This document shows, in pieces, positions 1 to 6,137 of a stretch of 9,149 nt of DNA. The stretch is from positions 1-9,149 of the forward strand of contig JAWVYU010000206.1 in the NCBI GenBank assembly GCA_033722575.1. The letters are read 5' to 3'. The position numbers and the translations under genes were made by a program. The stretch comes from GCA-2748575 sp033722575. Lineage in GTDB: Bacteria > Pseudomonadota > Gammaproteobacteria > Pseudomonadales > Ketobacteraceae. How positions within the stretch are numbered: the first letter of the stretch is position 1; the number at the start of each line of letters is the position of its first letter. The notes under the pieces were generated by a model that saw only the letters and a list, made by a program, of their open reading frames with translations, was not told where the DNA came from and did no database searches.

Positions 1-121
1 CTGAATTCGCCTCATTGATCCGAACATCTGGGAATAAGTTTTCCAGATACTGCTTCAGTCCTGTTACGAACAATGGGTGATCATCGATGATCAGAATTCT
101 GGCCCGGCTCAGAACAGACAT
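1..121 (-). CDS. Response regulator, receiver domain N-terminus (partial, cut by window start)
   Basis: Reading the minus strand from an ATG at 121-119 gives about 40 residues beginning MSVLSRARILIIDDHPLF, then a helix-like stretch (VTGLKQYLENLFPDV). The beta strand ILIIDDHP with paired acidic residues (the Mg-binding Asp pair of receiver domains) and the 'DDHPLF' wording are typical of NarL/LuxR-family response regulators, which are phosphorylated by a sensor kinase and usually bind DNA with a C-terminal HTH. The phospho-acceptor Asp and the output domain lie outside the window, so the LuxR/NarL assignment rests on the first strand and helix only. A GGAGGG Shine-Dalgarno sits 6 nt upstream of the ATG and supports the start. 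The gene is divergent from the PKD-repeat lipoprotein gene and could regulate it, but nothing in the sequence proves that. Confidence 0.85.
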   Translation of the reverse strand, partial: MSVLSRARILIIDDHPLFVTGLKQYLENLFPDVRINEANS

Positions 122-127
122 GTGCGT

Positions 128-133
128 CCCTCC
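128..133 (-). promoter_or_regulatory. Ribosome binding site of the response regulator gene
   Basis: On the minus strand this reads GGAGGG, 6 nt before the ATG at 121. It is a near-consensus Shine-Dalgarno and fixes the start of the partial response regulator. Confidence 0.75.
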
Positions 134-148
134 AAATCAGATAAGTAC

Positions 149-178
149 AGTTTATCCAAGCCAACGCAATAGAAACAA
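149..178 (-). promoter_or_regulatory. Possible sigma70-type promoter for the response regulator
   Basis: On the minus strand, TTGTTT (178-173) and TAAACT (154-149) are separated by 18 nt. They match the -35 and -10 consensus at 3/6 and 4/6 positions. The -10 would lie about 28 nt upstream of the start codon. The match is weak and is offered only because the divergent layout requires a promoter in this interval. Confidence 0.25.
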
Positions 179-348
179 TACTTTAGTACCGACTTTTCGC
201 CCCCGGGATGGGTTCCCGGACTGTCCGCCGAGTAACGCTTCAAAGCAATACTTTTGTATTGTCTGCCGGTTCATCGCCATAGATAAAATCAAACCATCAC
301 AGTTAGCGACACTCATGCTCAATAACTTATCTTGGAGAGGGAAAGGAC

Positions 349-2658
349 ATGAAAACCAGGAATGTGAATCAGCACGGCAGCATCGGGCAAATCTGTGTCT
401 ATTTTTTAATGGCGCTTGCCTTCATCTCATTGGAGGGTTGCCATGGGGCTGAAAACGAAACGGATCAGAGTAATAACACACTGCCCCGAGCCCATATCGC
501 GGCGGATTCAAACCCACAAACGATCAGAGCCGCAATGCCCCTGGACGGTAGGGGATCCAGCGACGCAGATGGCGACCTATTAACGTATTTCTGGGAAATA
601 CGCAGTCAGCCCGCAGGTAGCAATGGGATTATGGACAACGCCAAGCAGGCCATAGCAACCCTGGTACCCGATCTGCCCGGAGCCTATGAAGTGGCTTTAG
701 TGGTGAGCGATGGCAAGCAGAACAGCGATCCTGCCTTGTCCAGTTTAATCCTCACCAATACCACCCCAGTTGCAGACGCCGGTAATGACCAAAGCGTCAA
801 TTACCTGGCTAATGTGACGCTGGACGGCAGCCAGAGCAGCGATAACGACGGTCACGCCCTGAACTTTAACTGGGAGGTTGACGCATTACCTGAGGGCAGC
901 GTGGTCACCCTCTCTGACCCCACCATTGCCAATCCCACATTTACCGTCGACCAATCGGGCGACTACCAGTTCGTGTTGGTCGTAAACGACGGTTTTGCAG
1001 ACAGTAGCGCGGATACAGTGACCGTATCCACCCTGAATATTCCACCGGTCGCTAATGCCGGCGCTGACATCAGTAATCGTCAGGTAGGTGATGAAGTGAT
1101 CCTGGATGGCAGTGGTTCCAGCGATCTCGATGGCGATTCTTTAAATTTTGAATGGAGTTTTGAAGGCATGCCGGAAGAAAGTACCGCCACTCTTGACGAT
1201 CCCAATGCGCCCATGCCCCGTTTTACCGTGGATGCAAAGGGTCAATATACACTGGCACTCACCGTAAACGACGGTCAGCTCGACAGCGAACCCGCCAGCG
1301 TATTGGTTAATGCCATTAATACACCGCCTGTGGCCCATGCATTGGAAGACAAAACGGTCGAGGTTGGCGATCTTGCCTCGCTCACTGCCAGGCTATCCAG
1401 TGACGCAGATGGTGATCCGCTGACGTTTTCCTGGTCATTTACCAGCAGGCCCAGCGACAGTAATGCCATCCTTCAGAACAGCAACCATGTCAATACCCAA
1501 TTTACCCCCGACGTCGAAGGCATCTACATTCTACAGGTGCTGGTGGATGATGGAGAAACTTCTGATAGCGCTACGGTCACAGTGACCGCCAATGTACTGG
1601 GTTCCCAGACTCCGACGGCAAAAGCAGGCCCTGATCAGCAGATTGTACTGAACGGTACCGTGTTCCTGGACGGCTCAGGGTCAACCGATCCGCAAAACGA
1701 CTCCCTTAATTATTCATGGAGCTTCACCAGCATACCTACTGAGAGTAATGCCCTGCTGCAAGGCGCGAGTACAGTGATGCCTTCTTTTGTTGTCGACGCC
1801 GTCGGTGATTATGTGGTGCAACTGATTGTCGACGATGGAGTGCACAAGAGCGACCCGGACACGGTAACCATTGGCACCAACCTACGCCCTGTTGCCGAGG
1901 CCGGCGATGATCAAAATATGTTGACTGGGCAAACCATTGAACTGGATGGCAGGGATTCGAGCGATCCCAATCCGGAAGACAGCTTAAGCTATCAATGGAG
2001 TACCATCAGTCAACCGGAGGGGGCAATTGTCAGCCTCAGCAATAAAAATGATTTAACCACAGATTTTACTGCCGATATGGCCGGCATCTACATCATACAA
2101 TTGATTGTTGGCGATGGCAGTTTAAGCTCAGAGCCTGATACGGTTACGGTTACCGTTGTAGAGCCCAATGTCTTGATCTATACAGACCGCGCGAGTTTCG
2201 AAGCGGCATTGGGCACCTTCTCTCGCGAGGGATTTAACGAAAGCCTGATAGCTGCTCCCTCTCTAGAATTTGACGATCTCACTGTCAAAAATTTTCAGGA
2301 CGTAGACCTTAAAACGCTGACTTCTGACACATTGGTCTCGGAGGGAACCCGAGCTCTGACGTCGCAGAAAAGCTCGGCCAATACCGCACAGACCGAACAT
2401 TTTTCCTTTAACGCGCCCACCACTGCTTTTGGTATTGATATCAATGCATTCAATACCGGGCAGCTACAGGTCTATACCCCCACGGGTTTGTTTAATGAGT
2501 TTGTATGGGATGTCACGGAAGATGGTGAACCACCGGGTACTCTGTTTTTTGGCGTCATCAGTGATCTTTCTTTTTCAACCGTCCTTATTGGTCGCTCCAG
2601 TCAGTCGGATGGTGTTGGCTATGACAACCTTGTTTACAACCTGCAAATTGAACCCTAG
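349..2658 (+). CDS. Lipoprotein with six PKD/REJ-like repeats and an exported C-terminal beta domain
   Basis: A 769-residue predicted surface lipoprotein. The signal peptide has a basic start, a hydrophobic stretch at residues 15-28 and a lipobox LEGC with lipidated Cys31 (Glu at -2 is unusual). Residue +2 is His, which by E. coli Lol rules allows outer-membrane sorting. Six tandem Ig-like repeats begin near residues 46, 140, 233, 327, 422 and 514. Each has the pattern PVAxAGxDQ, LDGSxSSDxDGDxLxFxW and a final VxDG, typical of PKD/REJ/KIAA0319-like beta-sandwich repeats that act as spacers or adhesion modules. From about residue 607 a different domain starts (VLIYTDRASFEAALG, later FGIDI and DGVGYDNLVY). 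It resembles a domain common in exported PEP-CTERM-type proteins, but no PEP-CTERM anchor is present. A purine-rich GAGAGGG stretch precedes the ATG. The ligand or partner cannot be told from sequence. Confidence 0.9.
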   Translation: MKTRNVNQHGSIGQICVYFLMALAFISLEGCHGAENETDQSNNTLPRAHIAADSNPQTIRAAMPLDGRGSSDADGDLLTYFWEIRSQPAGSNGIMDNAKQAIATLVPDLPGAYEVALVVSDGKQNSDPALSSLILTNTTPVADAGNDQSVNYLANVTLDGSQSSDNDGHALNFNWEVDALPEGSVVTLSDPTIANPTFTVDQSGDYQFVLVVNDGFADSSADTVTVSTLNIPPVANAGADISNRQVGDEVILDGSGSSDLDGDSLNFEWSFEGMPEESTATLDDPNAPMPRFTVDAKGQYTLALTVNDGQLDSEPASVLVNAINTPPVAHALEDKTVEVGDLASLTARLSSDADGDPLTFSWSFTSRPSDSNAILQNSNHVNTQFTPDVEGIYILQVLVDDGETSDSATVTVTANVLGSQTPTAKAGPDQQIVLNGTVFLDGSGSTDPQNDSLNYSWSFTSIPTESNALLQGASTVMPSFVVDAVGDYVVQLIVDDGVHKSDPDTVTIGTNLRPVAEAGDDQNMLTGQTIELDGRDSSDPNPEDSLSYQWSTISQPEGAIVSLSNKNDLTTDFTADMAGIYIIQLIVGDGSLSSEPDTVTVTVVEPNVLIYTDRASFEAALGTFSREGFNESLIAAPSLEFDDLTVKNFQDVDLKTLTSDTLVSEGTRALTSQKSSANTAQTEHFSFNAPTTAFGIDINAFNTGQLQVYTPTGLFNEFVWDVTEDGEPPGTLFFGVISDLSFSTVLIGRSSQSDGVGYDNLVYNLQIEP
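484..2160 (+). repeat. Six tandem coding repeats of about 91-95 codons (PKD/REJ-like)
   Basis: Units start at about 484, 766, 1045, 1327, 1612 and 1888 and end near 2160. Repetition is clear at protein level: the LDGSGSSD-type strand, the NFxW strand and the VVDDG-type end recur at the same spacing. DNA identity is only local, for example around GACGCAGATGG at 561 and 1402. The copies are therefore old and diverged rather than a recent expansion. The first copy is the most divergent, lacking the AGxDQ motif; the fourth has ALEDK in its place. Confidence 0.85.
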
Positions 2659-2680
2659 GCGACTGCCTGCTGAAAGGAAC

Positions 2681-2687
2681 AGAGGTG
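2681..2687 (+). promoter_or_regulatory. Ribosome binding site that sets the start of the subtilase-like lipoprotein
   Basis: AGAGGTG lies 5 nt before the ATG at 2693. The reading frame is open for 88 codons further upstream, to 2429, but that part overlaps the previous gene and encodes no plausible signal. The site plus the immediately following lipoprotein signal peptide fix the start at 2693. Confidence 0.75.
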
Positions 2688-2692
2688 CTCTT

Positions 2693-5284
2693 ATGTGTCA
2701 TTCAAAGTTATTCATTTATATATTTGTGCTACTTACCAGCCTTAACCTCCCCGGCTGTGGCGGTGGTAACGGCTCGTCTTCCGGCTCATCACAAAGGGAT
2801 GTTTCAGGACACGGCCCTGTGGGAGTTGAATTGCCGGGCGCGCAGAACGATAACGCGATAGCGTCCACGGTGAGGCTTGCGCCAACTGCCGCTTCAGCTG
2901 AGCATATTCAGGGAACACTGTTACTGAACCGCATCGTTGCTGTCATTCATCCGGAAGCCACGGTTGCCCTGGTTAATCGAACTCTGGAGGAAAATAATGC
3001 CAGAATTGTGTCCATGAGGGAGAACGACCCCTACGTGGTACTGGTGGTTGAACCTGTTAATGATTTGGTTGAAGCACGGGCACTGGCCGAAAACTTTACT
3101 GATAGTTCTGCTTTCTTGTATGCGCGGCCCGGTTTTACTCACCCGGTAACAAATGATGCTTCTGCCGCACCAGCCATTCTCGCCACGCACCATTCACGCA
3201 CCAATATCTCCCCAGGGAACTTGCCGGACCAGGAAGCCCTGGGCCGTCTCGGCCATTTGCTGCCCGCCCGGGTGCCGGCCGCATGGAATGTAAGGGACGT
3301 AGCTTCACATCGTAGCAAATTACTTATTCCCGGCTATTTTGTTGATAATCCACAATACGCGGAGATAGCACAACTAAACTTTGCTGCTTCAGGAGGGCGT
3401 GCGCTTACCGCAAGCGATGGCCCCGCCTATAATCTGGGGAATCGTGGCTACGCAATGGCGGGCCTGGCGGCTGCCAATTGGGAGTACCATGAGAGTGGTA
3501 GCCCCCATACGGGCGTAGATCCAGTGGCCGAGTCGCTATTGGATGTGACCGGCGTATATACCTACGGACTCGATGAGAGTGAAATCATTACGGCGTTGGG
3601 TGACGCCTTAGTCAACCAAAACGAAGCAGATAACATAGTGCTGCTGGGCGTTCAAACCTATGATGATCCCGCAGCCTCCAATTTCCGATATATCGACCGC
3701 GCGTGGATGGCCTTGCGCTGGCGCCGCGCTTTCTATGATTCTGTATCGAATGCTGACTTTTTAAACACTAACGTCTTGGCTGTTGTGTCTGGCGGTCGTT
3801 TGCCACCAGTAGGCGCCCAAGGCGATTCTGATGCACGCCTGAACAGCTTCTTCGCTGTTGCGGCAAATGAAGATCTGATAACCGTTGCTTCCCGGGATGG
3901 GAATCCCGGGCAAATTGCCGCCTTTCAAACCGCCCTGGAAAATCACGTCGATGAGCAGCCCCTGGTCAGCGAACCGCTGAATAATATTATTATTGCTGGC
4001 AGTAGTGACGACACCGGTAATCAAACACAGAATTCGATGGACGGCAGCTATGTGCGAATGGTTGGAAAGGATGTGCTGGCGCCCTGTGTAGTGCCAAATT
4101 TTTGTACCGAAGCGTCCATCCCTCTTAGTGGCCCCCATGTTGCTGCTGCACAAGTTGCCGGCCTGGCGTCGTATCTTTGGCACCTGGATAATAGCTTGTC
4201 CGTAGAGGATCTGATATCACGATTGCAGCATGCGTATTTTGCAAGCAAATTACCTGGTGTACTTGATGCCTGGGTGGCGGTGCTGTCTCTGGATTCAGAA
4301 CTTAATAATGCCCCGCTACGACGCACGCTACTGGATGTTTCAGGGCCAGAAGACCAACCGGATGGCCATTTTGATGAACGGGATGTGGCAGCTTTTGTGT
4401 CCGCCTTCGAAGCCTTTGAAAACGCCATCGAACCCACCTGGTCTGTCTATGATCTGAACGGCGATGGCTGGACTGGCGGGAATCATACCGCGTCCATGGA
4501 TCTGGATATCGACATGCTCCCAGATTTTTCAACGGTGGAGCAGATGGTTGCAGGAGAATCCATGACTTTTGATGAAAACGCTCTGACCGATTCGGAAGTC
4601 TTATGTTATTACGCCTGGTCACCCCTTTATACCGGGGAAGAAACGGCGCGCAATCAGATTCCTGATTGCAATGGTGAGCTGGTGGTAGAACTCACCTTAA
4701 TGCAAATTACATTGGCAACCTATGCCATGCATGGAGAACGCGATAGCAGTGGAACCATACTGAATATTCCTGATGGAAGTGAAGCCAGAGCATCCGAAGC
4801 AAACACATCAGTGCCAATTCTTGGGGTATCTTCGTTAAGCGAAGCTGCCGCCGGCACTATCGAATGGCATACTGATTTCAATGAAACCAATATATCTTTG
4901 GAGCGCTTTCATTTCGACTTTTCCGCGTTGGCCACTGCTTCATTTACTCCGCCTCAGGCCGAGTATCTCGCTCGCTCCTATGTCAATGGCAGTTTCTTTT
5001 TCCGCTTTACAATCAATGCCACAACCAACATCTCGTTCATCGGTAGTGTTGGGGGAGAGAATACTGATACTTATATTAAACTTTGGGATCGGGATATAAT
5101 ATTTTTCGAAATGGAAGGCGATCTGGCTGAAATTCCCATTGATTATTCCCGAGATCTTCCGCCGGGAAGCTATGAAATCGTGTTCAACTCATTTGTGTAC
5201 GCCGATTATTATCCTCCGGAATCCGAGCTTGATTCGGGAAATGGTGAACTGGTGCTAACGGTTTTGTTCAATGCACCTGATTGA
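2693..5284 (+). CDS. Lipoprotein with degenerate subtilisin-like (S8) domain, predicted pseudoprotease
   Basis: An 863-residue lipoprotein: hydrophobic segment, lipobox LPGC with Cys22, then a Gly/Ser-rich linker; Gly at +2 suggests outer-membrane sorting. Residues about 75-146 resemble a subtilase I9-type propeptide. Residues about 200-500 follow the S8 order: LLIPGYFVD (210-218) where the Asp motif is expected, RGYAMAG (251-257) in place of HGTHVAG, VVSGGR (Arg369) where the oxyanion Asn of AAGN is expected, LITVASRDG near 396, and GPHVAAAQVAGLASYLW (from 480) in place of GTSxAAPxVAG. All catalytic positions thus appear substituted, so proteolysis is unlikely and a binding or scaffold role is inferred. 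Near residue 587 DLNGDGWTGG resembles a dockerin/EF-hand calcium loop. The last 160 or so residues are beta-rich and PPC-like. The gene starts 34 nt after the previous one. The fold assignment is by motif order and needs a profile search. Confidence 0.8.
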   Translation: MCHSKLFIYIFVLLTSLNLPGCGGGNGSSSGSSQRDVSGHGPVGVELPGAQNDNAIASTVRLAPTAASAEHIQGTLLLNRIVAVIHPEATVALVNRTLEENNARIVSMRENDPYVVLVVEPVNDLVEARALAENFTDSSAFLYARPGFTHPVTNDASAAPAILATHHSRTNISPGNLPDQEALGRLGHLLPARVPAAWNVRDVASHRSKLLIPGYFVDNPQYAEIAQLNFAASGGRALTASDGPAYNLGNRGYAMAGLAAANWEYHESGSPHTGVDPVAESLLDVTGVYTYGLDESEIITALGDALVNQNEADNIVLLGVQTYDDPAASNFRYIDRAWMALRWRRAFYDSVSNADFLNTNVLAVVSGGRLPPVGAQGDSDARLNSFFAVAANEDLITVASRDGNPGQIAAFQTALENHVDEQPLVSEPLNNIIIAGSSDDTGNQTQNSMDGSYVRMVGKDVLAPCVVPNFCTEASIPLSGPHVAAAQVAGLASYLWHLDNSLSVEDLISRLQHAYFASKLPGVLDAWVAVLSLDSELNNAPLRRTLLDVSGPEDQPDGHFDERDVAAFVSAFEAFENAIEPTWSVYDLNGDGWTGGNHTASMDLDIDMLPDFSTVEQMVAGESMTFDENALTDSEVLCYYAWSPLYTGEETARNQIPDCNGELVVELTLMQITLATYAMHGERDSSGTILNIPDGSEARASEANTSVPILGVSSLSEAAAGTIEWHTDFNETNISLERFHFDFSALATASFTPPQAEYLARSYVNGSFFFRFTINATTNISFIGSVGGENTDTYIKLWDRDIIFFEMEGDLAEIPIDYSRDLPPGSYEIVFNSFVYADYYPPESELDSGNGELVLTVLFNAPD

Positions 5285-5303
5285 AAACAAAGGCAAACGC
5301 GCT

Positions 5304-5311
5304 AAAGGAGG
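5304..5311 (+). promoter_or_regulatory. Strong ribosome binding site of the small lipoprotein
   Basis: AAAGGAGG, 5 nt before the ATG at 5317, is close to the ideal anti-16S complement. It selects ATG 5317 over the in-frame TTG at 5281, which would add 12 residues in front of the signal peptide and has no site of its own. Confidence 0.85.
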
Positions 5312-5316
5312 CAGTG

Positions 5317-5910
5317 ATGAAAACGACTTATTTGATACTGTGCCTGAGCATCCTGTGGATACTCAGTGGGTGCGATCGTACGTCCAGTTCGAACCCCATA
5401 CCGGAGTTCGTGGAGGTCACCGGTGCAACGGGCGAGCTGAATGATTACGATTATAAAAATTCAGAGGCAACGGTCGACCTGAAGAATCTCTTTAATTCAA
5501 CGGTGTACTTTCGCTACGCCCAAAATGAAGAAAGCAAGATCAAAAGTACCGATTCAACTGAAATCACACCCAGTTGCAGCAGTCAGGGATCAGAGCTGAA
5601 TTGTTCAGTGATTTTTCCTAACCCGTTCAATTCACCGAATCAGGACAAGGTATTTGAGGCAGAGACTGTCGTCTATTACCAGTGGTTTATTGATTATCAG
5701 CTTTCCGGGGGTAACGATGTTGCGACCGTTGAGGGCCCCGTTCGGTCGTTCAGCATAGAGCAATACGAACTCTGCGTCGAAGACGCCCAATGCTCCGCTG
5801 GACGATTGTGCAAAGGTATCGAGAGCGGAGGAGGTGCCAATATCTCTGCCTGTGTCCTTCCGTCCTGCCCGACGGGTGCTAACGTGCAGTTATGCGGCGG
5901 ACAGGGATAG
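5317..5910 (+). CDS. Small lipoprotein with Fn3-like and Cys-rich regions, possibly truncated at its 3' end
   Basis: A 197-residue predicted lipoprotein of no family I can name. The signal peptide is short with lipobox LSGC and lipidated Cys19. The next residue is Asp20, the E. coli signal for retention in the inner membrane. Residues about 27-148 are beta-rich and end with VVYYQWFIDY followed by VEGPVRSFSI, the final strands of an Fn3-like sandwich. From Cys153 a Cys-rich tail follows (LCVEDAQCSAGRLC, then ACVLPSC and QLCGGQG), suggesting a small disulfide-bonded module. Translation ends at a TAG at 5908-5910, but the same frame stays open and still looks like the Cys-rich module afterwards (CNWSTGLWSCEPDY), so the gene may be truncated by a nonsense mutation. 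It begins 32 nt after the subtilase-like gene, suggesting an operon. Confidence 0.8.
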   Translation: MKTTYLILCLSILWILSGCDRTSSSNPIPEFVEVTGATGELNDYDYKNSEATVDLKNLFNSTVYFRYAQNEESKIKSTDSTEITPSCSSQGSELNCSVIFPNPFNSPNQDKVFEAETVVYYQWFIDYQLSGGNDVATVEGPVRSFSIEQYELCVEDAQCSAGRLCKGIESGGGANISACVLPSCPTGANVQLCGGQG

Positions 5911-6137
5911 TGTAACTGGAGTACAGGCCTGTGGAGCTGCGAGCCGGATTATACAAGCGCCCCACTCTGCTCAGGTTTCACTGTACTGGGATTTCTTTTT
6001 CAGGTGTGTCACTCTACCATCATCCGGGGTTCTATCAGCAGGCGGGTCCTTTATATGGTGAATTGTACGGTGAATTCACATCTACTCAAATTCTGGATGC
6101 TGGTTATCCTGTCAAGTACGGCTATTGCCAGGGCTGA
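5911..6137 (+). pseudogene. Possible broken 3' end of the small lipoprotein gene
   Basis: Directly after the TAG at 5908-5910 the same frame reads CNWSTGLWSCEPDYTSAPLC, with Cys codons at 5911, 5938 and 5968, in the style of the upstream Cys-rich tail. Further on, another frame (codons starting at positions divisible by 3) looks more protein-like: SLYHHPGFYQQAGPLYG from 6012, on to KYGYCQG and a TGA at 6135-6137. An amber substitution plus one frame change near 5970-5990 would join these into a longer tail. The end overlaps the nfeD signal-peptide codons. Chance open frames or sequencing errors are alternatives. Confidence 0.4.

Larger units (their letters stand above)
122..348. other. Divergent intergenic region
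   Basis: This interval separates the minus-strand response regulator from the plus-strand lipoprotein genes and must carry both promoters. It contains a 6-bp inverted repeat at 203-219 (CCGGGA, 5-nt loop, TCCCGG) without a following T-run, so it does not look like an intrinsic terminator. For the plus strand, a TAAAAT at 284-289 could be a -10, with a poor TTGTCT at 259-264 (19-nt spacing); I do not regard this as firm. Open frames across the interval have no ribosome binding site and no recognisable protein. Confidence 0.6.

Noticed and set aside
87..452. Plus-strand open frame across the divergent intergenic region
   Set aside because: It overlaps both the response regulator start and the lipoprotein start, lacks a ribosome binding site, and its product resembles no protein.
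2429..2692. Upstream extension of the subtilase-like lipoprotein frame
   Set aside because: It overlaps the preceding gene, has no ribosome binding site, and would bury the lipoprotein signal peptide that begins at 2693.
3891..3910. 8-bp stem with GGGA loop considered as a terminator or RNA element
   Set aside because: It has no T-run after it, lies in the middle of a gene, and encodes a subtilase-like SRDGNPGQ loop, so coding constraint is a sufficient explanation.
3761..4437. Two overlapping antisense open frames inside the subtilase-like gene
   Set aside because: The sense frame has clear S8 motifs; the antisense products are low-information shadows without start signals.
6004..6054. GTG start at 6004 for NfeD
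   Set aside because: No Shine-Dalgarno precedes it (the upstream sequence is T-rich), and it would add 17 residues in front of a good signal peptide.
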